Below are positions 35,604-44,261 of a stretch of 64,000 bases of DNA, piece by piece. The notes beneath the pieces are model-generated. The model did not search any database. It was not told where the DNA came from and saw only the letters and a list, made by a program, of their open reading frames with translations. Position numbers and translations under genes: made by a program. Every line of letters starts with the position of its first letter. The stretch's first letter is position 1. Source of the DNA: CAYYUA01 sp964542585 (GTDB lineage: Bacteria > Bacteroidota > Bacteroidia > CAILMK01 > CAYYUA01); the NCBI GenBank assembly GCA_964542585.1, contig CAZIUI010000004.1, positions 1-64,000 of the forward strand. The letters are read 5' to 3'.

Positions 35604-35974
35604 TATCCTATGTTTTTAACTTTTGATGAAGCAAAGGTCTAAAAAAGGCACATCAAATAAAAATGTTTTGGACAGCGCTTTTTTCGTGCTTTTCATGATT
35701 AGTCATAATGAATCAAGTCGAAGCAAAATTATAAATTTTGATCAAAGTAACTCTTTACCTTAGTTTTTTTGGACGCTGCGCTTATTCGCAGAATAATTAA
35801 GCTCTCCTGCGTCTGTTAAAAGGGCGTAGGCATGAACATTTACAATAACCTATCTAAAGTATTGATGGCTAACTTTTGAAGTGCCATCACATGCTACAAA
35901 TTCATCTACTAGGGCTAAATTTGTGGTAAAGTTCTGATCCCTGATAAATAAACCTTAAAGAAGCACATTCTGCC
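35604..35974. promoter_or_regulatory. Divergent intergenic region between acpP and pyk
   Basis: 371 bases without a plausible gene. It holds TAAATTTG (35916-35923), a -7-like box pointing at pyk; a perfect dyad TTATTC-GCA-GAATAA (35782-35796); and two similar segments about 100 bases apart (TTTTGGACAGCGCTT near 35667 and TTTTGGACGCTGCGCTT near 35767). The purpose of the dyad and the imperfect repeat is unknown. Confidence 0.4.
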
Positions 35975-37408
35975 TTGATTGATCCCTGTTTTAATCGCAC
36001 GAAAGTCATTGCAACGGTAGGCCCCTCATGTTCCGATCGTATTACCCTTGAAAAAATGATTGGAGCCGGGGTAGATGTTTTTAGACTAAATTTCTCCCAC
36101 GGAACCCATAAGGAACATAAGCAGGCTATAAATACCATAAGACAGATTAATCGTGAAAACAAATTACACGTTTGTATTTTAGCTGATTTACAGGGCCCTA
36201 AGCTTCGCATTGGCCATGTGCAAGGCGAGCATGCTTATTTAAAAGAAGGTAAGGAAGTGGTATTCACCACAAAGGAACAGGATAGCTCTTCAGAAACCCT
36301 TTACATCAACTATCCCCAATTCCCTAGAGATGTGGCGATCGGTGATAAGGTTCTTTTGGATGATGGTAAAATAGAGCTGGAAGTTACCTCTACCGATCAG
36401 GATACCACTATAAAATCAAAGGTCCTACTAGGGGGGTATATCGCATCTAACAAAGGTGTAAACTTACCAGACACTGACGTTTCTCTACCATCCCTTACGG
36501 ATAAGGATCGCTCTGATCTTGCTTTCTCCTTAGAGCAGGAGGTAGAATGGATTGCCCTTTCTTTTGTAAGGTCACCTGATGACGTCATGGAATTACAAGA
36601 AATTATTCAAGAGGCTGGTAAATTCTCTAAAGTAATAGCCAAGATAGAAAAACCGGCTGCGGTCCAGCGTTTGAATGAAATTATCAATGCCTCGGACGGG
36701 ATTATGATTGCCCGCGGGGATTTAGGGGTAGAAATTCCTATTGAAGAACTGCCTTTAGTGCAAAAGCGGATTTTGGGGCAAAGCATTAAGGATGCTAAGC
36801 CCGTCATCATAGCTACCCAGATCATGGAAAGCATGATTGAAAATCCCAAACCAACCCGTGCTGAAAGTAGTGATGTGGCTAATGCCGTTTTGGACAGTGC
36901 TGACGCGCTTATGCTTAGCGCTGAAACATCCATTGGGAAATATCCTGTTGCCGTCATTGATCACATGGAAAAAGTTATCCACGAAGTGGAGGAAAAGGGA
37001 GATATTTACAATTATACCACCCCTATTGGTCACGGTCAGGATTCACACCTATCTGATGCCATATGCCAGAATTCGGTTCATTTAGCTAACCAGGTTAATG
37101 CCAAGGCTATTATCGGTATGACCAAATCGGGTTATACTGCTTTCAAGACCTCCAGCCATCGCCCACGGACTAGTATCTTCATCTTTTCCCACAATAATAT
37201 GCTTCTTAATACTTTGAGCCTGATCTGGGGCGTACGTGGTTTTTATTACGACCGTTTTATAAGCACAGATCAAACATTTGAAGATGTTATTGACATTCTT
37301 AAGAGGGAAAACTTTCTGGAAGCGGGTGACGTGGCTGTAAACACAGCTAGTATGCCCATCCATGAAAAAGGAAAAACCAATATGATCAAATTAAGCATGG
37401 TTCGTTAA
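35975..37408 (+). CDS. pyk: Pyruvate kinase
   Basis: 477 residues, starting at TTG (35975); the frame upstream is closed by TAA at 35945 and contains no ATG. It catalyses PEP plus ADP to pyruvate plus ATP. Key segments: KVIATVGPSC and FRLNFSHGTHKEH, the catalytic-lysine and metal region KVIAKIEKPAAV, MIARGDLGVEIP, then ATQIMESMIENPKPTRAE. The C-terminal domain keeps GMTKSGYTA. An M42 aminopeptidase gene follows after 29 bases. Confidence 0.95.
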   Translation: MIDPCFNRTKVIATVGPSCSDRITLEKMIGAGVDVFRLNFSHGTHKEHKQAINTIRQINRENKLHVCILADLQGPKLRIGHVQGEHAYLKEGKEVVFTTKEQDSSSETLYINYPQFPRDVAIGDKVLLDDGKIELEVTSTDQDTTIKSKVLLGGYIASNKGVNLPDTDVSLPSLTDKDRSDLAFSLEQEVEWIALSFVRSPDDVMELQEIIQEAGKFSKVIAKIEKPAAVQRLNEIINASDGIMIARGDLGVEIPIEELPLVQKRILGQSIKDAKPVIIATQIMESMIENPKPTRAESSDVANAVLDSADALMLSAETSIGKYPVAVIDHMEKVIHEVEEKGDIYNYTTPIGHGQDSHLSDAICQNSVHLANQVNAKAIIGMTKSGYTAFKTSSHRPRTSIFIFSHNNMLLNTLSLIWGVRGFYYDRFISTDQTFEDVIDILKRENFLEAGDVAVNTASMPIHEKGKTNMIKLSMVR

Positions 37409-37437
37409 TATTATAAAGCTTAATAAAAAAATATCCT

Positions 37438-38490
37438 ATGACGATTGACACTAACCTTTTTGAAAAGGTTTGCCAAACACCCGGTACCTCAGGATTTGAG
37501 CACCGCATTCGAAACCTTATCGTTGAAGAAATACGTGATTTAGTGGATGATTACTCCATCGATAACATGGGTAATCTTATTGCCTTTCGCAAAGGTGATT
37601 CGGATAAGCGAGTGATGTCCGCTGCCCATATGGATGAAATCGGCTTTTTGGTTAAACACATTGATGACAATGGTTTTATACGATTTCAAACCATAGGTGG
37701 ATTTGACCCGAAAACACTCACAGCTCAAAAGGTCATTGTTCATGGAACTGAAGATTTAGTGGGTGTAATGGGTACTAAGCCTATCCACGTCATGAGTGAT
37801 GAAGAGCGCAAACAGCTTCCCAAAGCAAAGGATTACTATATAGACTTAGGCTTGAGCAAGGAGGAAGTTCAGCAATATGTATCTTTAGGGGATCCCATAA
37901 CACGCAAAGGGGAATTTTTGCAAATGGGAAACCATCTGAGCTGTAAATCACTGGATAACCGTGCTTCCGTTTATGCTTTGATTCACGCATTGCGAGATCT
38001 GAAAGGTCATACACTACCTTATGATTTTTACGCAGTTTTCTCTGTTCAGGAGGAAGTAGGCCTTAGAGGTGCAGCTTCTGCCGCCCATCAATTAGATCCT
38101 GATTTTGGTATTGCCTTGGATACAACTATCGCATTTGATACACCTGGTAGTGCCCCGCAAGATCAAATAACCAAACTTGAGGACGGAACAGCTATAAAAG
38201 TAATGGACTCTGCCACTATTTGTGACCATCGAATGGTCCAGTATCTCAAAAAAGCGGCAAGCGATGCAGGATTAACCTACCAAATGGAAGTTTTGAGCGG
38301 TGGCGCCACTGATACCGCTATGCTGCAGCGAATGGGTAAGCAGGGAGCAATAGCAGGAGCTATCTCTTTACCAATACGCAACATGCACCAAGTTATTGAG
38401 TTAATCAACAAGGATGATCTTTCTAATTCAGTAAAACTACTCAAGGAAGCGATTTCAAAACTCAATAAATTTGACTGGAGTCACTTCTAA
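37438..38490 (+). CDS. M42-family metallo-aminopeptidase
   Basis: 350 residues. A cytosolic dinuclear zinc or cobalt peptidase of the M42 (glutamyl aminopeptidase/TET) family that trims short peptides and forms large oligomers in known members. The metal and catalytic residues are H64 and D66 (AAHMDEIGF), D173 (CKSLDNRAS), E205 and E206 (VQEEVGLRGA), D228 (IALDTT) and H317 (RNMHQV). An insertion of about 85 residues between the first two motifs is the usual dimerisation domain. Likely co-transcribed with pyk. The sequence does not show substrate preference, so older names such as cellulase M are not used. Confidence 0.92.
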   Translation: MTIDTNLFEKVCQTPGTSGFEHRIRNLIVEEIRDLVDDYSIDNMGNLIAFRKGDSDKRVMSAAHMDEIGFLVKHIDDNGFIRFQTIGGFDPKTLTAQKVIVHGTEDLVGVMGTKPIHVMSDEERKQLPKAKDYYIDLGLSKEEVQQYVSLGDPITRKGEFLQMGNHLSCKSLDNRASVYALIHALRDLKGHTLPYDFYAVFSVQEEVGLRGAASAAHQLDPDFGIALDTTIAFDTPGSAPQDQITKLEDGTAIKVMDSATICDHRMVQYLKKAASDAGLTYQMEVLSGGATDTAMLQRMGKQGAIAGAISLPIRNMHQVIELINKDDLSNSVKLLKEAISKLNKFDWSHF

Positions 38491-38688
38491 CTAACCGTTG
38501 AAATTTGCGGCTAGCAAGCGAATTAGTTTTTTATTTAAATTTGTTGATAGTCACGAAAACAATGGGCTCAATTTTTTCATTTATTTTAAGAACCCTAAGC
38601 CATTAAGCTAGAATGGGTGATATTAATTAACTGACTCGATAAGCATAACATTAAAAACACCAATTGAAATTTAAACACCAAAATAATT

Positions 38689-39813
38689 ATGCCTGAAGCT
38701 AAAGCCCAGTCTCTTCGCTTTAATGTTCAGAATAAAGAGCAGCGGCGCTTTTTCTCAACCCTTAATAAGCGAATAAACCAGTATTTTAAAGAAAATGGGT
38801 TATCGAAAAAGGCCAATACCGAGATGGTTGTTAAGTCAATTGTTTTTATTGCTACATACCTTGGTGGTTATGCTTTACTTCTTATACTTCAGCCCAACTG
38901 GGGCTTAGCGATGTTTCTTTGGGGTATTATGGGATTTGGGATCGGTGGTATCGGCATGAGCATTATGCATGATGCCATTCATGGCGCTTACTCTAAGAAA
39001 GATTGGGTAAACAAAATGATGGGGTATAGCCTCAATTTGACGGGAGGTGCTTGTATCAACTGGTACTGGCAACATAATTACCTACACCACACCTACACCA
39101 ACATTACTGATTGGGATGAGGATATTGAAGATAAGGGTGCTTTAAAGTTTTCGCCTCATACGCCAACGAAGCCATTTCATCAGCTTCAAAAAGTTTATGC
39201 TTTTTTCTTTTATGGGCTCCTTACTTTATATTGGGTCATTGGCAAAGATTTCGTCCAGTTTTTCAGGTACACGAAAAATGGTGTAAATAAATATGGCAGA
39301 AGCAAAACCATCCTCATTTTCTGTCAGATTGTTTTACTAAAAATCCTCTACTTTATAGGATTCTTCGTGATACCAATTGCGGTTTTTAACATTCCATGGC
39401 CACAAGTGCTCGTTGGCTTTTTATTAATGCACTTTATTGCCGGTATCATTTTAACCGTGGTATTTCAGCTCGCTCATTCGGTTGAAGGAGCTGATCATCC
39501 TCTGCCGGATGATAACAATAACATCCAGAACGCTTGGGCTATTCACGAAATGAATACGACTGTGAATTTTGCCACTGATAACAAGCTTCTTTCATGGTAC
39601 GTAGGGGGATTGAACTACCAAGTGGAGCATCATCTTTTTCCTCAAATATGCCATGTTCATTACCCTAAAATAGCACCGATAGTGCGTCAAACGGCTAATG
39701 AGTTTGGTGTTACTTACATGAATAATCCTACATTTTTTGGTGCAGTTCGCTCACACCTTAAATTGTTAGAGAGATGTGGTAAATTACCTGATATGGATGA
39801 AGCTATTGTGTAA
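38689..39813 (+). CDS. Membrane fatty acid desaturase (acyl-CoA/lipid desaturase type)
   Basis: 374 residues. Three histidine boxes bind the diiron centre: HDAIH (94-98), HNYLHH (129-134) and QVEHH (H314, H315). The Q-x-x-HH third box is typical of front-end (delta-5/delta-6) desaturases, but no cytochrome b5 domain is fused. Four membrane spans surround the boxes (about 48-95 and 208-258). It introduces double bonds into acyl chains at the inner membrane. It stands alone; 198 bases upstream contain TAAATTTG (38536-38543), which would give a leader of about 145 bases, perhaps a site for temperature or stability control. Confidence 0.9.
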   Translation: MPEAKAQSLRFNVQNKEQRRFFSTLNKRINQYFKENGLSKKANTEMVVKSIVFIATYLGGYALLLILQPNWGLAMFLWGIMGFGIGGIGMSIMHDAIHGAYSKKDWVNKMMGYSLNLTGGACINWYWQHNYLHHTYTNITDWDEDIEDKGALKFSPHTPTKPFHQLQKVYAFFFYGLLTLYWVIGKDFVQFFRYTKNGVNKYGRSKTILIFCQIVLLKILYFIGFFVIPIAVFNIPWPQVLVGFLLMHFIAGIILTVVFQLAHSVEGADHPLPDDNNNIQNAWAIHEMNTTVNFATDNKLLSWYVGGLNYQVEHHLFPQICHVHYPKIAPIVRQTANEFGVTYMNNPTFFGAVRSHLKLLERCGKLPDMDEAIV

Positions 39814-39919
39814 TAAAGGAAAGAACACCATTACTAGCCTTCTTGCTTGTTTTAGTGTGATTATTAATTCGTTTTTCAAGTTGTAGCTTTGGTACTTATA
39901 GCTTAAAGGTAATGGTAAG

Positions 39920-40555
39920 ATGGAGGGAAATCTGAATATGCAATCCTTAGGCAGGGGGCAGCAAAAACCTATCCTGCAAAACAAAAATGCGCCAGCTGTT
40001 TGTCAGGATGCGGTTACTTATGCCTTAAGTTTTTTCCCGGAGCTTAAAACGGTTCCCATTCAATTCCACCACAAGTCTGCAGTCTTACCACATAAGAGCC
40101 GCCCGACTTTTCGAACTGTTTTCCGAAGAGCTAATAAAAACCGGATTTATAAAGTTACGATAGCCGCTAATACCGTTCCTGAGCTTACTCCGCTGATTTT
40201 CGACAACTTGACTTTCAATGAGCAAGTAGGATTGATAGCCCATGAATTAGCTCACATAACACAATTCCAGCAATCATCAACATTCGGCCTTTTGAAAAAA
40301 GCCTTTGCTTATTTATCTCAAACCGCTAGGACTCAATTTGAGCAGGAAGCCGATAAAATAGCTATACAAAGGGGTTTAGGATGGGAGTTGTACGCTTATT
40401 CGAATGTTAGAGATAAAATTTCATCTGACAATCCTGTTGTTGAATACCTATCAAAGTTTTACCTCTCACCGGAAGAAATCATGCAGTACATGCGCAATTT
40501 GAAGCGTTCTTCTAAAGTCGATTTTCTGATTGATCTTACAAACTGCCTCAACTAG
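39920..40555 (+). CDS. Orphan HExxH zinc-dependent protease-like protein
   Basis: 211 residues with no signal peptide. H108-E-L-A-H112 in GLIAHELAHITQF is a zincin motif, and a likely third ligand is in FEQEADKIAI (E141 or E143), a gluzincin layout like M48 but without membrane helices. The N-terminus is polar with no recognised domain. The family looks like small Bacteroidota zincins with no assigned substrate. It follows the desaturase gene by 106 bases on the same strand. Confidence 0.7.
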   Translation: MEGNLNMQSLGRGQQKPILQNKNAPAVCQDAVTYALSFFPELKTVPIQFHHKSAVLPHKSRPTFRTVFRRANKNRIYKVTIAANTVPELTPLIFDNLTFNEQVGLIAHELAHITQFQQSSTFGLLKKAFAYLSQTARTQFEQEADKIAIQRGLGWELYAYSNVRDKISSDNPVVEYLSKFYLSPEEIMQYMRNLKRSSKVDFLIDLTNCLN

Positions 40556-40745
40556 ATCGGGTTCGATAGGTGGTGTTCGGCATGTTCAGTGAATCTTGTA
40601 GAATAGGCTATTGTTAGGTGAATTTCTTCAAAGTTAATGGTAATCCCATTTTAAATCCTATTCCATAAGGCCTAATAAATAAAAACTAAAGGAAGAAAGC
40701 CTTCTTACTTAACACCTTTGGAGAGCTAGCTTGCTAGAACAGCAG

Positions 40746-41135
40746 TTAATGTTCTTCCTGATTATGCTTAAGAACTTCAGGATTATACTTGATTGGTGAA
40801 AATACGTAAAGCATAATCGCCCGGCTTAAGCGGAAGTTGTATGGAGAAAGGATAAAAAGTACACTTACGATTAAACCAATATATAGCCACATGTTCCCAC
40901 TAAAAGTGAGGGTATAAATCAACAAAGCTGTTACAACGCTAATCCCCACTGTCAGAGCGTAAGATATGTACATTGCTCCCCAGAAAAAGCCTGGCTCAAT
41001 TTCGTACGTCAGGCCACAAGCTGGACAATGGGTGTACATATCCATAAAACCCGCTGTGTACGTACCACTCTTGAAAAGATCACCTTTTCGGCATCTGGGG
41101 CACTTTAAGGATAAAGCAGACTGAAGAGGATTCAA
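40746..41135 (-). CDS. DUF983 zinc-ribbon membrane protein
   Basis: 129 residues from TTG 41135, which overlaps the TGA of the previous gene as TTGA, a coupling arrangement. A zinc ribbon (CPRCRKGD at about 12, then CPACG at about 37) is followed by two membrane spans (about 53-73 and 80-98). This matches DUF983, often found in cytochrome oxidase gene clusters. Its role in oxidase biogenesis is inferred from position only. Last gene of the oxidase run. Confidence 0.82.
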   Translation of the reverse strand: MNPLQSALSLKCPRCRKGDLFKSGTYTAGFMDMYTHCPACGLTYEIEPGFFWGAMYISYALTVGISVVTALLIYTLTFSGNMWLYIGLIVSVLFILSPYNFRLSRAIMLYVFSPIKYNPEVLKHNQEEH

Positions 41136-41380
41136 GCGTTCTTTATTTTGCTATTACGATACCAAACAATTCCTATAACACCAGCTGCCAGGTAAGGCAA
41201 GGCTAACAGGTAAAGAACGCCTTGATTAAGGGTTGATGCAATGGCTGTATCATTCCTGGAATTGGCGTTTTCCGCGCTTTTCTTACACATGGCGCATTGG
41301 CTTTTACCCGTAATCGGTGCTCCTGCAAAAAATAGAAGCAAGCTTACCGTCATCATTATTTTCAAAACCTTCCGCTTCAT
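41132..41380 (-). CDS. Tiny CxxC membrane protein of the oxidase cluster
   Basis: 82 residues. An N-terminal hydrophobic signal (about 8-25) leads to a periplasmic stretch with C29-A-M-C32, then a second hydrophobic helix (about 54-74) and a basic C-terminus. A small anchored protein with a CxxC pair, placed between DUF420 and DUF983 genes in an oxidase operon, fits a copper or thiol-redox helper for subunit II or I, but no family with known function is recognised. Similar small CAMC proteins occur at this place in other Bacteroidota, as I recall. It starts 19 bases after the DUF420 gene. Confidence 0.7.
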   Translation of the reverse strand: MKRKVLKIMMTVSLLLFFAGAPITGKSQCAMCKKSAENANSRNDTAIASTLNQGVLYLLALPYLAAGVIGIVWYRNSKIKNA

Positions 41381-41399
41381 AACTTTAAAATTTAAGGGT

Positions 41400-41939
41400 T
41401 CAAACTGGGTAATAAGGGGATATCATCAAATAAACGATCACCCCGGTAGCACTAACATATAACCAGATCGGTAAGGTCCATTTTGCAATTTTTTTGTGTT
41501 TGTTGTAATCCATTCGCCATGCTCGAAATACGGTTACCAAGGCAAGCGGGACAATTACTATTGCAAGTAAAATGTGGGTGATCAAAATGAAATAATAGGA
41601 ATAAGCTAGGATACCGGAACCACCGTACGAGGTGTGAGGAGATCCGTAATGGTACGTTAGATACGATACCAGGAACAGCACTGATAACACAAAAGCGCTC
41701 ACCATGAATGATTGATGGATCTTAAAGCTTCTTTTTCTTATCGCAATAAACCCGGCAACTAGACAAATAAACGTGAGCGTATTGATGTAAGCATTGAGCT
41801 CAGGTAGTAAATATATCTGCTCACTAACAGGAGCTGACATTCCCTGAGACTGCACCAATAAAAGCCCTACAATTAAAACTACTAATACAGATATCCCTCC
41901 AATAATTCCTAGCCATGTTTTTTCATTGACGGGTTGCAT
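41400..41939 (-). CDS. DUF420 (CtaM-like) membrane protein
   Basis: 179 residues with five hydrophobic segments (about 10-28, 45-65, 77-97, 113-138, 152-174). The histidine-containing pattern (HQSFMVSAF, YLTYHYG, THILLAIVIVPLAL) matches DUF420. A DUF420 relative in Staphylococcus aureus (CtaM) is required for maturation of an aa3-type oxidase, which agrees with this location. The start overlaps the end of the Sco-like gene by 17 bases. Confidence 0.85.
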   Translation of the reverse strand: MQPVNEKTWLGIIGGISVLVVLIVGLLLVQSQGMSAPVSEQIYLLPELNAYINTLTFICLVAGFIAIRKRSFKIHQSFMVSAFVLSVLFLVSYLTYHYGSPHTSYGGSGILAYSYYFILITHILLAIVIVPLALVTVFRAWRMDYNKHKKIAKWTLPIWLYVSATGVIVYLMISPYYPV

Positions 41940-42627
41940 ATTGCAGGTTTTGTTTTACAAAAAGAACACGGATTTCATCTTTGAGTTTTTTAAAATCTTG
42001 TTGGTTGCTTCCTTTGTAAGCTCCTCTAATGCGTCCTTTTTTATCCACTAAAAATAAACCGCTTTGAGATGTTATAGGACCTTTGACTCCTTTTAATGAA
42101 GTGGTATCGGTTTTATTTTTGAAATGAAAGCCTTGACGCAGTAATTGCCTTGTGGTATTCGAAGATGTGCGACCTAGATGCCATTGATCATTGCGAATAT
42201 TCATGGTACTATCAAATTGCTGAAGGTCCCGCATTAAATCAATATTCGGTTCTATCGTTAAAGATACAATCCGAAGATTATCTAGCCTTTTGTATTCATC
42301 ACCTAAGCTTTTCAGCTTCCTAAAAATTTCAGGGCAATCTCCTGGGCACCCCGTTTTGAAAAAATGGAATACAAAATTCTTATTCTGTAGCTCTTTGTTT
42401 AAGCTGAGGGTATCCCCTTGGTGACTGTAAAAGCGGAAATTTGGTAACTTATGGAAAAGCGTATCACCTGATTGTTTTACCTGAACCGGACCGTAATAGG
42501 GTAAAGATTGATAGTGGTTTTCTCCGGTCCTTAATAACAATGTAATAAAAAGGGGAATTGCTAATAAAGAAGCAATGACAAGCCCCGTTTTTACTCGTAT
42601 ATCCTTCAATAAACTGCTTTTGCCCAT
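41923..42627 (-). CDS. Sco1/SenC-like oxidase assembly protein lacking the copper His
   Basis: 234 residues. A membrane anchor (about 14-32) precedes a thioredoxin-like domain. Sco proteins bind copper through CxxxC and a distant His and help build the CuA site of subunit II. Here C94 and C98 (KTGCPGDCPEI) are present, but in the segment before LFLVDKKGRIRG the His position reads ITSQSG (Ser187 aligned to the B. subtilis His). The protein may act as a thiol reductase rather than a copper carrier, or use another ligand. Its position after coxIV and before DUF420 supports an oxidase role. Confidence 0.85.
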   Translation of the reverse strand: MGKSSLLKDIRVKTGLVIASLLAIPLFITLLLRTGENHYQSLPYYGPVQVKQSGDTLFHKLPNFRFYSHQGDTLSLNKELQNKNFVFHFFKTGCPGDCPEIFRKLKSLGDEYKRLDNLRIVSLTIEPNIDLMRDLQQFDSTMNIRNDQWHLGRTSSNTTRQLLRQGFHFKNKTDTTSLKGVKGPITSQSGLFLVDKKGRIRGAYKGSNQQDFKKLKDEIRVLFVKQNLQYATRQ

Positions 42628-42651
42628 CCCCTCAGCTTTACAAAAACGACT

Positions 42652-42954
42652 CTACTTAATCCCCTCATAGATCAAAAGGGCGATCATGTAAAAAATAAAC
42701 AAAAAAGGAATGACTATCGAGTACATCAGGTGCAGGCGTTCATGCTTAAGGTGCATGAAGTAGGCTATAATATAGAACGCCTTTAAGAAAGTAAGAAATA
42801 AAAAGATAAGGGTTCTGGCAGTCCCGGATTCCATTGTAAAAGCAATCAAAAATTCCAGGGCTGTAAGTAACGTGAGTACAATAGCGGCATAAAAGATTTC
42901 CCGCTTATTAGAGTGAGGTACGTGTAATCCTTTTGTTGTTTCGTGACTTTCCAT
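42652..42954 (-). CDS. Cytochrome c oxidase subunit IV-like protein
   Basis: 100 residues with three hydrophobic helices (about 22-42, 47-66, 73-96), matching the bacterial COX IV (prokaryotic) family. The central TFLKAFYIIAYFMHLKHE is its signature. It is a small accessory subunit of the oxidase in the inner membrane. Spacing is 44 bases after the subunit III gene and 24 before the Sco-like gene. Confidence 0.9.
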   Translation of the reverse strand: MESHETTKGLHVPHSNKREIFYAAIVLTLLTALEFLIAFTMESGTARTLIFLFLTFLKAFYIIAYFMHLKHERLHLMYSIVIPFLFIFYMIALLIYEGIK

Positions 42955-42998
42955 ATCAATGACTGACTTTTAGCATCAGCTAAATAACGAAATAATGG

Positions 42999-43661
42999 CT
43001 AAATAAGGTAAAACAAGGTAAATACAAACACCCAGACTAAATCCACAAAGTGCCAATAAAGACCAATTTTTTCTACCATTTCATAGTGCCCTCGCGATTT
43101 GAAAATCCCCTTGGCCGTCATCAAGTATGCGATTAGAACAAGGATAATACCACTAAACACGTGAAATCCGTGGAAACCCGTAATAATAAAAAATAACTGG
43201 CCAAACATAACGTCACCGTAATGATTACCTGAGATCGTGGTACCGTGTGAAATCATGTGAGTCCACTCCATGGCTTGGCAACCTAAAAATGTAGCACCTA
43301 ATAGAACGGTCCCAATGAGGTTCCATTTAACTCCTTTCTCATCGTGGTTTTGCCCTGCTTCCACGGCTAGTACCATGGTAAGGCTTGAAAGGATAAGAAT
43401 AAACGTCATTAGGCCTACAAATACCAAAGGAGCACCACTACTGACTACAAAAGGAATACTATCAAAAACTTTTTCCGGGTTCGGCCATGTAGTAGAACCC
43501 ATCCTTAAAAAGCCGTAGATCAGTAGCAGGGAAGAAAAGGTGAAGGCATCGGAAAGCAGGAAAAACCACATCATTAGCTTGCCGTAACTAGAGCCAAAAG
43601 GTAACCGGTTACCTTCCCATACATTTTCTTGTTGCGTTTGAACTGTCGTTTCAGTTGCCAT
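42999..43661 (-). CDS. ctaE: Cytochrome c oxidase subunit III
   Basis: 220 residues with five to six membrane spans. Conserved features: GKLMMWFFLLSDAFTF, then GCQAMEWTH, FFIITGFHGFHVFSGI and a closing YWHFVDLVWVFVFTLFYL, all diagnostic of heme-copper oxidase subunit III. The short form (no N-terminal two-helix pair) is usual for Bacteroidota. It follows a second subunit III-like gene by 20 bases. Confidence 0.93.
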   Translation of the reverse strand: MATETTVQTQQENVWEGNRLPFGSSYGKLMMWFFLLSDAFTFSSLLLIYGFLRMGSTTWPNPEKVFDSIPFVVSSGAPLVFVGLMTFILILSSLTMVLAVEAGQNHDEKGVKWNLIGTVLLGATFLGCQAMEWTHMISHGTTISGNHYGDVMFGQLFFIITGFHGFHVFSGIILVLIAYLMTAKGIFKSRGHYEMVEKIGLYWHFVDLVWVFVFTLFYLI

Positions 43662-43681
43662 TTTTCAAAAACTGGTTTTGC

Positions 43682-44257
43682 TCAACGAAGGACGTACAAA
43701 AATACAAATAAATAGACCCAAAGCCCACCCAAAAAGTGCCAGAATGTTGTACACAGGTTTATTTTTAAGAGGGAATTGGCATGTATTTGAAAACGGTGGG
43801 CCGAGTAAAGACTACTAACCAGAAACAGCACGCCACCTAAGATGTGAACTCCATGCATGATGGAAATGATATAAACAAAGGATCCGGAAGGATTGCCCAC
43901 ATAATAAACACCTTGCTTGATCAAAGCCTGCAATCCAGCGTACTGATTGAATAAAAAACCTACGCCTAGCAAAAAAGTCAACCACAAGAATACCCGCAAT
44001 TGGGTTAATTTGTTTTTTTTTGCTGCAAAATAGGATAGCTGCATAAATACACTGCTGACAATAACTAATAAGACCGACCAAAAAAAGACCTCCGGAAGTT
44101 GAAAAACTTCCCAGTTACCTTCAGCTCTTCGAACAATGTAAGCACTTGTAAAGGCCCCGAAAAGCATAAGAACTACCGCCAAAAAAAGCCACATCGTGAA
44201 TTTAAGTGGATGAATACGGTAGTAAGAGGTCTGTTTTTGGATATTTTCTGGAGCCAT
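43682..44257 (-). CDS. Second cytochrome c oxidase subunit III-like protein
   Basis: 191 residues from ATG 44257; a TTG at 44281 would overlap ctaB but is less likely. Five membrane spans include HPLKFTMWLFLAVVLMLFGAFTSAYIVRR, IISIMHGVHILGGVLFLV and FWHFLGGLWVYLFVFLYVL, a degenerate subunit III pattern. A pair of subunit III genes is normal in Bacteroidota oxidase operons. It begins 4 bases after the ctaB stop. Confidence 0.88.
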   Translation of the reverse strand: MAPENIQKQTSYYRIHPLKFTMWLFLAVVLMLFGAFTSAYIVRRAEGNWEVFQLPEVFFWSVLLVIVSSVFMQLSYFAAKKNKLTQLRVFLWLTFLLGVGFLFNQYAGLQALIKQGVYYVGNPSGSFVYIISIMHGVHILGGVLFLVSSLYSAHRFQIHANSLLKINLCTTFWHFLGGLWVYLFVFLYVLR

Positions 44258-44261
44258 GGTA

